Shown here piece after piece: positions 50,612 through 61,022 of a DNA stretch of 64,000 bases. Each line of letters begins with the position of its first letter. Position 1 is the stretch's first letter. The notes under the pieces were generated by a model. The model was not told the DNA's origin. It did not search any database and saw only the letters and a program-made list of their open reading frames with translations. Position numbers and translations under genes: made by a program. This stretch comes from Cherax quadricarinatus (taxonomy: Eukaryota; Arthropoda; Malacostraca; Decapoda; Parastacidae): NCBI RefSeq assembly GCF_038502225.1, contig NW_027196484.1, positions 25,546 through 89,545 on the forward strand. Direction: 5' to 3'.

Positions 50612-51404
50612 TCTGTTTTGAGAAAGAGATTAGAATAATCTTATACTAGTAGGGTTCTTTGATACTCATAGCATGGTTTTCAATAAAGTTTAGATTATTG
50701 TAATGTAGGGTTAGGGGTATTTTTAGAATTTTTATGTGCATATCAACCTTTTAGGACAAATATATTTCATTATTTTGTAGCATCTTTGTGGATAAAAAGG
50801 CTTCAAGGAAGAATATTTGGATTTCTTTCTGGAGCCATTTGAATATTCCACTTTCCCTACCACCCCATCTTTTCAAGTTTTCTTTTACCAATAAGTATAT
50901 TTTATTACATAATATGGTACACAAGATTAATATATTTAAACTGAATCTGTGAGAAGTAAAATATATTTTTGTCCCACAAAGTTTATACCCATATTACAAT
51001 TTAAATTTTATTGAAAACTATACAGATCAGAAAGTGCTATTAGTATAGTATATGATCCTTTTTTCAAAAGATACACATCTCAAAAAAAATTGATAAACAG
51101 TGTTATTCTTTACCCAACAAAACTTACACTCCACTAATTTAAAACCCCAGATTCTCATAAAAAAATTACAGTCACCAATATATTCTAGCTACCTTCTCTG
51201 TTCTCCATAGCACAATACAGTCAATATAATTTTATCATCCTTATGAATATTACTGTAATTATAAAATGTAAACAAACTGGGGAACAAAAATATAGCAGCC
51301 TAGTAAATATATATCAGATGCTCTCAATACTAATATAACTATAGAAATGTTTTATGTTGTATTAATTTTGGTATAATACACATATACACCAAGCTGAATT
51401 ACTG
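50612..51404. other. AT-rich sequence, nothing recognised
   Basis: Very AT-rich with no long frame, terminal repeat or known TE motif that I could identify. Confidence 0.5.
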
Positions 51405-51411
51405 TGATTTC

Positions 51412-51990
51412 ACCATTTTTTTTTTTTCACTTTCCACGGTCCAAATTTTCTTATAAACCACACTACACATTGCTCTCAAACATGACATCTATAATACCTC
51501 TAGTCTCCTCCCTACAATGTTCAAAGCCCATGTATTACACCCATATAAAAGTGCTTGTAACACTGGTACATTCCCGTTTCTTCCTCCGTAGATGAACTTA
51601 TACTATACCATTATAATAATTGTCTGACACAGCAACAGCATGGAACCTCAGTACAGAGATCTACCACTCATATGTTCATCCAACCTAATAATTTTTTTTT
51701 TTTTACTAACACATTGGCCATTTCCCACCAAGGCAAGGTGACCTGAAAAAGAACACTTCCATCATTCACTCCATCACTGCCTTGCCAGAGACATGCTTAT
51801 GCTATAGTTAAAAAAACAGCATACCAACACCCCTCCTTCAGAGCACAGGCACCATACTTCCCACCTCCAAGTCTCAAGTTTGGCTAACTGGTTTCCCTGA
51901 ATCCCTTCATAAATTTTACTTTGCTCACACTCCAATAGCACGTCAAGTCATAAAAACCATTTATCTCCACTCGCTCCTAACACAGGTCCA
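51412..51990 (-). mobile_element. two old RTE 3' fragments (-)
   Basis: 51412-51600 holds 'acccatataaaagtgcttgt' (complement of LYGCEA region). 51690-51990 holds 'accaaggcaaggtgacctga' and the tail complement with 'atagcacgtcaagtcataaa'. Both are degenerate. Confidence 0.75.
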
Positions 51991-52034
51991 GTTTGTCACG
52001 ATCTACTAACACCAGTTTGCCCCACCCACCTATA

Positions 52035-52100
52035 CCATGGAAATGGCACTGTATGACCCTTATGGGTTTAGCACCTGGTTATAATTATAATATACCATAG
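52035..52100 (+). repeat. decapod-type SINE end
   Basis: 'tgacccttatgggtttagca' followed by ataattataata, as at 40489 and 54190. Confidence 0.55.
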
Positions 52101-52109
52101 AAAAAGACA

Positions 52110-52550
52110 CAAATGCAATATAATGCAATTCTTCACTGATTACATTTTGCCCACACAGTGGGCAAAACATCACAAACAGATCTGTTTGTGTCTTGATAAG
52201 GTACACTGTGGGTGAAATGTAGCCAAAAAAGGATCGCATTATACTGCATTTGTGTATTTTTCCATTGTGTTGGTATTTTATACCATTTATCTCCACCTAT
52301 ATTATCTCCAACTGCTACACCTTACCTCTTTCTCCAGTATACAAGCCTCTGTGCTCATTGCTTTGTTTGAGGCAGTTACAGGACTGAACACCTATCAAGG
52401 CTAAACAACTGAATATCTTATCTTTCCAGCTGCATTGTCTCCAGTTTAAAAGACTCCACCCACTGTATTCAACTGATGCAGCTTGCTGTGAAGGCAAAAC
52501 ATTTCAACAATAAAAGTACCCAAGTGTTTCCCATGTCTTATTCATTAGCT
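52110..52550. mobile_element. Penelope end remnants
   Basis: Inverted pieces with 'cttgataaggtacactgtgg' and gtgaaatg at 52192-52220, and 'caactgatgcagcttgctg' with ggcaaaaca and aataaaag at 52468-52516. Both follow the order core-stem-GAAA-like of Penelope ends. Confidence 0.5.
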
Positions 52551-52576
52551 TTTTGGCATTATACAGCATACCCTTA

Positions 52577-52874
52577 ATTTTTTTTCAACAAACTGGCCGT
52601 ATCCCACTGAGTAATTTATACAGGAGAAAAGGTTACTAGCCCCTTGATCCTGGCATTTAAGTTTCCTCTTACAACACGCATGGCTTACGGAGGAAGAATT
52701 CTTTTCTACTTCCCCCATACATGTAAGAGAAAATGAAGAACAAAAACCAGTAAGAAAATAGAAGAAAACCCAAATGGGTGTGTAAATATATATGTTTGTA
52801 TATGCATGTGTAGTGTGACCTAAGTGTAAGCAGAAGTAGCAACATACCTGTTATCCCATGTATCATACCATTAA
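52577..52874 (-). mobile_element. non-autonomous RTE-derived element (-), cut by MITE
   Basis: caacaaactggccgtatcccac start, then 'acaacacgcatggcttacgg' leader sequence; the part nearest the RTE 5' end is missing where the MITE at 52877 begins. An internal deletion after 'atcccactgag' removed some tail. Confidence 0.8.
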
Positions 52875-52876
52875 TA

Positions 52877-53284
52877 CAGCCTTTCCTCACTTAACAATGG
52901 AGTTTCGTTCCAAATACCACGTTAGTAAACAAATTCATCGCTAAACGAGGAGCATACTATAATGGTAGTGGGTTTATTTCAACCATCTTTGATATTGCTT
53001 TAATGTCACCCTTGCACCATTTACGTATAACATTTTTAGTATACGTATTTTTAAATGTTTATACGGTAGTATACTGTACTATATATATTGTTTATGTATA
53101 ACATTTTTAGTATACGTATTTTTAAATGTTTATACGGTAGTATACTGTACTATATATATTGTAATAAACAGAAAATAGGAAATCAGCTCTAATATACATT
53201 ATTTAGGTATGCATACTGGTCAGAGAGCCCGTTGTAAGTCCGAGTCGTTGGTAAACGAGTACGTCACTAAGTGAGGAGAGGCTG
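52877..53284 (+). mobile_element. TA-flanked MITE, copy with internal duplication
   Basis: Ends CAGCCTTTCCTCACTTAACA and ACTAAGTGAGGAGAGGCTG with flanking TA. A segment of about 68 bases (gtataacatttttagtatac...) is duplicated in tandem at about 53026-53160, which explains its greater length than the 322-base copy at 28510. Confidence 0.88.
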
Positions 53285-53497
53285 TATATATTTACCTACA
53301 GTGGATAAAAATTAGTTTGTAATGAAGCTCTGAAAGGTATGTATATAATAAGACAGCTGTTAGTGGAAGATGGCCAGCATGGTTAAAAAATGAACAATGA
53401 AAAAGAATAAGCCAATTGTCTAAAAATATGACTTTGCAAAGATTAATATCCTTCAGAAATTTCGATGTTTTTTTGGTAACCCTTAATGAAAACGAAA

Positions 53498-54003
53498 GAA
53501 AAGAAGAACAGGAGGAGAATGAGGTAATCAGTCCCTCAGCCTTGAGTCGATGTGGTCAGTCCATCAATCTTGAATAGAATACGGCATATGAGCAGAGAAG
53601 CAGCTTATAAACCGTAGACAGGTGAGGGGCAGCAGTCGTAGGTGGTGTCACATTTGTCCAATGTGGAAGTAGGTCGTGCCCAAGGGTTAGGCAAGTGAAG
53701 AATTGCACATGTGTCTAATTCAACAACATGTCGGTTCTCTGAACCATTCATCTACAATCCTGTCAGACACTGCAACTTCTTGGGATATTAATACTTGGGA
53801 ATTCTTCACTTGCCTAACCCTTGGGCACGACCTACTTCCACACTGGACAAATGTGACACCACCTACGACTGCTGCCCCTCACCTGTCAACGGTTTATAAG
53901 CTGCTGCTCCGCTCATATGCCGTATTCTATTCAAGATTGATGGGCTGACCACATCGACTCAAGGCTGAGGGACTGATTACCTCATTCTCCTCCTGTTCTT
54001 CAA
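53498..54003. mobile_element. Penelope-derived fold-back
   Basis: Arms 53498-53700 and 53805-54003 are inverted copies ('ggaggagaatgaggtaatca' against 'tgattacctcattctcctcc'). The spacer carries 'ctgtcagacactgcaacttc', also seen in the fold-backs at 7717-7878 and 29740. Non-coding. Confidence 0.75.
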
Positions 54004-54169
54004 GTTTCTCCTTTGTATGGCTTTTACATGGCTTTTAAATAGTATGTATTATAATTACTCCACAGGTACTCTTATTAATGCTGCTTAAGAATATGCACTA
54101 AACAAAGTAAATGAAGACTATTTTAGCATGATACGAAACTCTGTTTTTCCCTCTGATTTCATCACTGTA

Positions 54170-54232
54170 TAAAGCCTGCAGTGCTGTATGACCCTAGTGG
54201 GCTTAGCGCTTAGTTATGATTGTAAAAATAAT
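54170..54232 (+). repeat. decapod-type SINE end
   Basis: 'tgaccctagtgggcttagcg' then cttagttatgattgtaaaaa. Confidence 0.55.
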
Positions 54233-54239
54233 GTATGAA

Positions 54240-55260
54240 GAGCTAAAAGGTACAATACCATGACTGGAACAATACACAAATAACCCACATATAGGAGAAA
54301 GAAACTTACGACATTTTGGTCCGACTTGAACCATCAACTACCTACACTCTGAAGTCCTGCAAGAGCAATACAATTTGTATTTCAAAATTAAAGTATATAC
54401 GTACATAGTATACAATAAACTGAAGACCTATAGATTGGACAGCAAGTGAAGCAAAACTTAACCTGGTCCTAAAATGTACATACCGTATTGTGTTATACCT
54501 GGAGAGGATTTCAGTGGTCCATGGTCTGATCAATCAGGCTGTTAATGCAAGCTGTAGTTATATTTTTATATTATAAGAATCAAGTACTGTACCTGGTATG
54601 AACAGGAATTTATAAAAAAAACATAAAAATGACAAAATAATTCATGAATTAAAAAAAATAAGAATTATAATTGTCTAGTTACAAAAGGATGAATGGTACT
54701 AGTATAAGAAATTACAGCACAAGGCAATACAAGTTCTCTGAAGATTATTTCTACACATATGGTTATAAGGAGTTAAGAACAAGGATAATATGTAAAATTC
54801 TTGGTAAAACAGCTATGCCTCAAGAAGGAATTGCAGTATACAAGCCTCTCTTCTCCATCATTTGCTTCAGCTAATTCACTGAACACCTCATCTTTGCAGT
54901 TCCACTGTCTCTATTTATATATGTCGTGCCATAGAGGTAAAACTTGCAATTTTGGTTTAAATAGCAACGCTCTTCTTGCCGAATAAAGCAAGCAAAAATT
55001 TGTGTATGCAATAATTTCGCAAAGATCATTCTGAACGTAATGAAAAAAATTATTTCACTGTGTTTGTTTGTTTGTTTATTATTAAATTCTTGTAAACTTA
55101 TCTAAAATATATTCAGTTGGATTAGGCTAAATTAAATTGCACTTGTTATAATAAAGTTAGTTAAGTTTTCTAAGGTTCTTTTGGTACAAAATTATTAATT
55201 TTTACATTAACATAAATGAAAAAAAAAAAAATATATATACCTTTAAACATACAAGAGAAA
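54240..55260. other. AT-rich sequence, little recognised
   Basis: Only a weak reverse SINE trace at 54490-54545 ('acctggagaggatttcagtg') and a (tgtt)n stretch near 55060. No gene seen. Confidence 0.4.
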
Positions 55261-55267
55261 AAAAATA

Positions 55268-56511
55268 TTGGAAAGTAACTGCCTTTACTACACAGCATCA
55301 CAAGCCAGCACTATCCTAAACAATGCTAAAAGTCTATCAGTACTTAACTACAACATCAGGTCCTTAAGCAAACACTATGATGACCTCCTGGCACTCCTTG
55401 AATCACTAAAGACACCCTTCTCCTGCATTATTCTTACTGAGACCTGGCTTAAGCAGGACACAATAGATATCTACCCTCTACCAGGATACACAGCAATCCA
55501 CAACTGCAGACCATACCAAGTTGGGGGTGGTATTGCAATCTATTACTCTAACCAATTATCTTGTATTAGCACCAATTGCTTTAGTGATGAATATGGAGAA
55601 TACATTTTTGCTAATTTTACTGTAAAAAACCTTAAGACGCCTATAACAATCGGTGCCATTTACCGGATACCCCACACAAACATCCCAAATTTCAGTGAGA
55701 AATTAAAGGCACTAATAACAAACAGACAAATGAATAAGCACCACCTTCTCTTAGCTGGAGACTTCAACATCAACCTTGGCCTACTAGATGATCAGCCTGT
55801 AACTGATTTCATCAACAATATGAACAACACACTTCTCATACCAACAATAACTAAACCAACCAGGCTCACTGAGACAAGTGCAACCATAATAGACCACATA
55901 TGGACCAATATACTAGCCCCCCTTAAATCAGGGATAATCACAGATAGCACTACAGACCACTACCCTACCTTCCTCTTGACAAACATTAGTAAACCACCAC
56001 TTGAATACAACAAAGTCTCATTTAGACTCCATGATGAGGCCTCAATAAGGAAGTTCACAGCTGACCTAGAGACTGTTGACTGGCCTACAGAATTCTCCAA
56101 GGCCAATGGTATTGATGACTGGACAGACATTTTTCTTAACAAATTACTTAGACTATACAACAAACATTGTCCTATAAAAACGAAACAGATCACAAACAAA
56201 CGGCTTGGTTGCCCATGGCTAACCAGCACCATTCTGAAATCCATTGATAAGAAACACCAATATGAAAAGCAATATAGACAGGGCTTAATACACAAAGATA
56301 TTCTTAAACACTATTCATCAGTCCTCACCAAAGTAATAAAGAAAGCCAAACAACTATACTACTCCAGTAGATTCACTGACACAAGAGGAGATATAAAAAA
56401 GACCTGGAAAACACTCTCTCAGATTCTAGGGACCCACAAACTGAAAAAAAACAAGAATATTGTCCTAACTAAACCTAATGAAACACCACTGCATCCCACT
56501 GACACAGCTAT
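55268..56511 (+). mobile_element. Jockey-group LINE, copy 1 (endonuclease part)
   Basis: Truncated at both sides: it begins in the N-terminus of ORF2 and stops at 'cccactgacacagc', where a SINE starts. Same family as the minus-strand element at 56637-62300. Confidence 0.88.
55268..56511 (+). CDS. Jockey-group LINE ORF2 N-terminus: APE endonuclease, 3' truncated
   Basis: About 414 element-derived residues, open. Endonuclease motifs: VLNYNIRSLSKHYDDLLALL, CIILTETWLKQDT, GGGIAIYYSNQ, GAIYRIPHTN, LLLAGDFNINLG, IIDHIWTN and TDHYPTFLLTN. The linker to RT follows: CPWLTSTILKSIDKKHQYEK and KKTWKTLSQILGTHK. The RT domain is absent. The frame continues into the SINE by chance to 56749. No frameshift is seen in the endonuclease. 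Confidence 0.88.
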
Positions 56512-56640
56512 TATTATAATTATTATTATAATCAAGGGGGAAGCGCTAAACCCAGAGGATTATACAGCGCCTGGGGGGGGGATGTGGAAGGCATTCAGGC
56601 TTAATTCGGGGAACTGGAGTACAGACCCAATTCTCTTTAT
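56512..56640 (+). repeat. decapod-type SINE, good copy
   Basis: attataatcaaggggg start, 'aagcgctaaacccagaggat', then 'tatacagcgcctgggggg' and 'tggagtacagacccaattct'. It sits exactly between the two Jockey-group LINE pieces. Confidence 0.7.
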
Positions 56641-57020
56641 TTATTTTTATTTATTATTTATTTATTTATTTTCAATTTGTGCACACATACATAGGTACAA
56701 AAAAATACAGATAAGAGCAGTATGCCAAAGCCACTTATACTATGCATAGCATTACGGGCTGGCTTAAAATTAACTTAAGATTAACTAAGCAATGATGAAA
56801 TCAGTGATAAAACATTAATGTAAACAGATTACTATAAAGCACAAGTGAGTATTACAAAGACAGGTCATATGGTTGCATGCATTGTTGTACATTCAGTCAT
56901 ATGGAGTATTCTGTTAGGTAGTGTATTTAAAAAATAATAAAGTTAGATTGGGTTTTAGGTTTAACATTTATGTGATATAATTGTGAGAAACATTTAAGAT
57001 ATACAATTTATAAGGTTCAG

Positions 57021-58835
57021 TTATTCAGTATTTATTTGGTTTTGGGTGAGTAAGTGATCTTTGAGAAGAGACTTGAATTTATAAACAGGTAGTGTTTCTT
57101 TTATATTTACAGGTAATGAATTCCAGATTTTAGGGCCTTTTATGTGCATTGAGTTTTTGCATAGTGTGAGATGGACACGAGGAACATCAAAGAGTGATCT
57201 GTGCCTTGTGTTATGGTCATGTGTTCTGTTGAGGTTGGCAAGGAGATGTTTGAGGGGAGGGTTAATATCAGAGTTAAGTGTTCTATGTATGTAATAGGTG
57301 CAGTAATAAGTATGGATGTTTTGTATGGTGAGTAGGTTTAGTGTATTGAATATTGGTGGAGTGTGCTGCCTGTAGTGAGAATTTGTTATCATTCTAACTG
57401 CAGCCTTTTGTTGGGTAATTAGTGGTCTGAGATGGTTAATTGTTGTTGAGCCCCATGCACAAATTCCATAGGTGAGATAGGGGTAAATAAGAGAGTGATA
57501 TAGGGCCAGGAGGGCTGACTGTGGAGCATAGTACCGTATCTTCGATAGTATGCCTACAGTCTTGGAAATTTTCTTAGAAATTTGTTGTATATGTGTATGA
57601 AATTTGAGTCTATTATCAAGGTGGATTCCTAAGAATTTTCCCTCTGTTAGCTTTGTGATAGGTGATCCGTTTATCATTATGTTAAGAGGGACATCTGTAG
57701 CTCTGTTACCAAACTGAATGAAGTAGGTTTTGTCAATGTTTAGTGTAAGTTTGTTAGTCCTCATCCAGGTAGATATTTTCTGTAATTCGGTATTTACAGT
57801 ATTGGCTAGCGTGACTGGGCTCGGGTGGGAGAAGACGTATGTAGTGTCATCTGCAAATAGTGTGGGTTTGAGTAATTGCGAAGCATTTGGTAGGTCATTT
57901 ATGTATAGGAGAAAGAGAAGAGGGCCAAGGACACTTCCCTGTGGGACACCAACTGTAATTGGTTGTGCAGAAGAGTTTGCCCCATTTGCGTACACATATT
58001 GGCTTCTGTTGCTGAGGTATGACTTGAGGTAGTTGAGGGAGTGCCCTCTTATACCATAGTGTGACAATTTTACGTGGAGCAAGTCATGGTCAACTGTATC
58101 AAAAGCTTTACGTAAGTCAATGAAGATCCCCAGTGGGACTTCTTTTTTCTCTATTGCAGTGTATATATGTTCTAGCATGTGTATAATAGCATCATTAGTA
58201 TTTTTATTAGGCCTGAATCCAAATTGGCAGGGGTTGAGTATGTTTTGGGAGATAAGGTAGGAGTAGATTCGTTTATGAATTAATTTTTCGAAGATTTTTG
58301 AGAGAGGGTGTAAGTTGGATATTGGCCTATAGTTATTCAACTCTGTTTGGTCTCCTCCTTTGTGGATCGGGGTGACCCTTGCTATTTTGAGTACTGTAGG
58401 GAAGGTGGAGGATTCAATGGATTTGTTAAAGAGTGTTGCAATGATTGGTGATAGCACTTGTGACACTTTTTTGTATATAAAGGGTGGTAAGGTATTTAAA
58501 TCTCCTGCCTTGTTTTTTAGTGCGTTGATAATAAGGGAGACTTCGTATGGGTTAGTCGGAGCTAGGAACAGTGTGTTCGGGTAGTTGCCGGTGAGGTAGT
58601 CATTTGGTGGGGTATCTGAGCTTGGGATTTTATTGGCAAGGTTTTGTCCTATAGTGGAGAAGAAATCATTGAGTCTGTTTGCTGTTTCTGTTGGTGGGAG
58701 TTGGGGTTCATCTGATTTTGCTAATTTTATTTCGCTATTTCGTGATATCTTTTTTGTTCCCAGAATTTCTGATAGGGTTTTCCAGGTCTTTTTTATATCA
58801 CCTCGTAAGTTGGATAATCTGTTCTCATAATACAA
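57021..58835 (-). CDS. Jockey-group LINE reverse transcriptase
   Basis: 604 residues open to TAA. Motifs in order: ARVTPIHKGGDQTELNNYRP, SNLHPLSKIFEKLIHKRIYS, CQFGFRPNKNTNDAIIHMLE, GIFIDLRKAFDTVDHDLLHV (first catalytic Asp), GVPQGSVLGPLLFLLYINDL, TLFADDTTYVFSHP (FADD), KFLGIHLDNRLKFHTHIQ, YGICAWGST and VKGPKIWNSLPVNIKETL near the end. It was once joined to the endonuclease frame at 59167-60048 as one ORF2 of about 1000 residues. It is now separated by the frameshift and the CR1 fragment. The RT itself appears undamaged. Confidence 0.92.
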   Translation of the reverse strand: MYYENRLSNLRGDIKKTWKTLSEILGTKKISRNSEIKLAKSDEPQLPPTETANRLNDFFSTIGQNLANKIPSSDTPPNDYLTGNYPNTLFLAPTNPYEVSLIINALKNKAGDLNTLPPFIYKKVSQVLSPIIATLFNKSIESSTFPTVLKIARVTPIHKGGDQTELNNYRPISNLHPLSKIFEKLIHKRIYSYLISQNILNPCQFGFRPNKNTNDAIIHMLEHIYTAIEKKEVPLGIFIDLRKAFDTVDHDLLHVKLSHYGIRGHSLNYLKSYLSNRSQYVYANGANSSAQPITVGVPQGSVLGPLLFLLYINDLPNASQLLKPTLFADDTTYVFSHPSPVTLANTVNTELQKISTWMRTNKLTLNIDKTYFIQFGNRATDVPLNIMINGSPITKLTEGKFLGIHLDNRLKFHTHIQQISKKISKTVGILSKIRYYAPQSALLALYHSLIYPYLTYGICAWGSTTINHLRPLITQQKAAVRMITNSHYRQHTPPIFNTLNLLTIQNIHTYYCTYYIHRTLNSDINPPLKHLLANLNRTHDHNTRHRSLFDVPRVHLTLCKNSMHIKGPKIWNSLPVNIKETLPVYKFKSLLKDHLLTQNQINTE

Positions 58836-58870
58836 TTTTTTTGCCCTTCTTATCAGGCTGGTTAGGATTG

Positions 58871-58967
58871 ACGAGTAACGTCTGTATGTTCTCTAATGAG
58901 TCTATGTCCATCCTGTAGTAAGGGGACCAAAACTGAGCAGCATAATCTAAATGAGGCCTCACTAGTG
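58871..58967 (-). mobile_element. internal CR1 fragment inside Jockey-group LINE
   Basis: Minus-strand translation gives LVRPHLDYAAQFWSPYYRMD then IDSLENI, a mid-RT block of CR1 (compare copy 3 at 25826-25900). It replaces roughly 20 bases of the ORF2 linker between 'gggtcacataacc' and 'cgttactcgtcaatc'. No CR1 3' end is present. Confidence 0.85.
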
Positions 58968-59166
58968 ATGGTTATGTGACCCATTCTGTACTGTTTTTCA
59001 TATTGGTGTTTTGTATTTATGGATTTGAGAATGCTGGGTGTTAGCCAGGGACTGTTCAGTCTCTTAGCTGTCATCTGTTTAGTTTTTTTAGGGCAGTGCT
59101 TGTTATAGAGGTATTGGGTCTTTTTTAGAAAATTATTAATACATTCGTCAATATCTGTATAGATTT

Positions 59167-60048
59167 CTAGCTCAGTTGCCAGTCAATGTTTGCTACTGCT
59201 GTTGTGAAGTTATTAATGGCTGCCTCATTGTGAAGTCTGAAGGTGACTTTAGTAGTGTCTTGGGGTAGTTTACCAAGAGTTGTTATGAGGAAAGTAGGGT
59301 AGTGGTCTGTGGTATTATCTGTAATTATGCCTGATTTTAAAGGGGATATGGTGTTGGTCCAGATGTGGTCAAGTAGGGAAACACTAGTCTCTGTAACTCT
59401 TGTAGGTTTTGTTACTGTTGGTAGCAACATACAGTTACTCATTGTGTTTGTGAATTCAGTAACGTGTGGGTCCTGGTCTTGCAGGAGATTTATATTGAAG
59501 TCACCTGAGAGTAGTAAGTGATCTTTGTTCATGCGTGCATCAGTTATCATACTTCCTAGGTTTTGACTAAATTGGCTAATGTTTGACTGTGGAACTCTGT
59601 AGATGTTTATCAATGTGAGAGGTTTTTGTAGGTATTTGGATTTGAATTTAGCTATTATATATTCCCCATGTTCATCCCTTGTGCAAGTATTAGTGATACA
59701 TTCTAGTTGGTCTGAGTAGTATATGGCTGTGCCACCCCCTTGTTGGTCTGGCCTACAGTTGTGTATGGCTGTGTAACCAGGAATGGCATAGACATCTGTA
59801 CTATCAGGCTTTAGCCAGGTTTCAGTTAGTGTAATGATGGACATATTGGCATGTAAGGAATTTAGTAATGCTATGAGGTCATCGTAATGCTTGCTTAAAG
59901 ATCTGATATTGTAGTTAAAGATAGTTATGTTGTTGTTGGCACTGAGAAGTGCCTTTGATTGTTCTGCAGTGTAGTAATTACAGTAACTGTTTGATTCATT
60001 TAAGTCATTAAATAAGAGGTTGGTATCAGGATCAATGCTTGTAATCAT
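59167..60048 (-). CDS. Jockey-group LINE APE endonuclease (front of ORF2)
   Basis: 293 residues starting MITSIDPDTNLLFNDLNESN. APE motifs: TIFNYNIRSLSKHYDDLIAL, SIITLTETWLKPDS, GGGTAIYYSDQ, LINIYRVPQ, LLLSGDFNINLL, LLDHIWTN and TDHYPTFLITT. The frame ends at DWQLS because of a one-base change; the next frame continues EIYTDIDECINNFLKKTQYL and CPKKTKQMTAKRLNSPWLTP up to the CR1 fragment. The product would nick target DNA for insertion. Confidence 0.9.
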   Translation of the reverse strand: MITSIDPDTNLLFNDLNESNSYCNYYTAEQSKALLSANNNITIFNYNIRSLSKHYDDLIALLNSLHANMSIITLTETWLKPDSTDVYAIPGYTAIHNCRPDQQGGGTAIYYSDQLECITNTCTRDEHGEYIIAKFKSKYLQKPLTLINIYRVPQSNISQFSQNLGSMITDARMNKDHLLLSGDFNINLLQDQDPHVTEFTNTMSNCMLLPTVTKPTRVTETSVSLLDHIWTNTISPLKSGIITDNTTDHYPTFLITTLGKLPQDTTKVTFRLHNEAAINNFTTAVANIDWQLS

Positions 60049-60171
60049 AAGATTTGTAGTGAATCTATAGTTAGAATTAAGTATAAAACAAAGTAAATAG
60101 TCTTAAGCTAAAAAATAGCACCTGAATTATTTAACAAATGTAAAATAATGAGCTAAGGTTTTTTTTTTATT

Positions 60172-60211
<40 letters not shown>

Positions 60212-61022
60212 CTAAAATAAAGGAGACAATATAAAAGGGACTAATACAAATAAAGTGATGATCAAATAATGGAGCTTGGGAATATGATAGTAGGTAGTAC
60301 TATAAAGGTAATTCTTTAAAGTTAGAATTATAGTATAAAATTATAATATAAAAGGGACTAATATAAGTTGTGGTGAACAATAAAGTGGTAATCAAATAAA
60401 TGAGCTTTGGAATATAATGGCAAAATTGTGAACTTATTCTACTTTAGCACCTGAGAATAGCACCTTGATTATTTTAACAATTGTGAATATATAAACTAGG
60501 GTAGTTATATAAAGCTAAAATAAAGGAGAAAATATATAAGGGACTAAAATTAAGTAATGGTAAACAAAGTTAAATGGACAGATGGTCACTATGAAATAAT
60601 ATTGGTTTAGGAGTAAGATCTGATTTGTAATATTAAATAAATTGAGCAGTTTATTGCACAATAAAAAGTAAAAAAAAAAAAAATGAGGTAGTTGGTACTA
60701 GCTAGCAAAAGATAGTTTTGGTACTTGCAAAAAAGTAATTGGAATATACACTAATTGCATACACAATGAAAAGTGACTAAAAAACAAGTAGTGATAAACA
60801 AAATTAAATGGACAGGTAAGAATAATGAATATTATTAATTTGGAGTAAGATTTGACTTGTAATTTAAAATTATGAGCAATTAATAGCAGTAAGAAAGAAG
60901 TATAGAGTATTGGAGGTAGTTGGCATTAGCTAGTGATGAAAAATAATAAAAATAATAATGCACAATATAATAGTAACGTACACTATATGCACCACACGTA
61001 TATATGTATTAAGGGCACTTAT
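60049..61022 (-). other. inter-ORF region of Jockey-group LINE
   Basis: 974 bases, very AT-rich, no frame. It contains a long A-run on the minus strand (60173-60208) and diverged repeats of 'ctaaaataaaggagacaata' and 'aaaagggactaatacaaata' at about 60210, 60350 and 60510, and aagtag(t)gataaacaaa-type repeats at 60540 and 60790. It lies between the two reading frames of the element. Confidence 0.6.

Noticed and set aside
54671..54986. Two frames of 61-67 codons
   Set aside because: AT-rich sequence, no homology, no splice context; consistent with chance.
56512..56749. C-terminal extension of the Jockey-group frame with IIIIII and FYLLFIYLF
   Set aside because: It is read through a SINE and the (AAAT)n tail of the opposite-strand LINE; not protein of the element.
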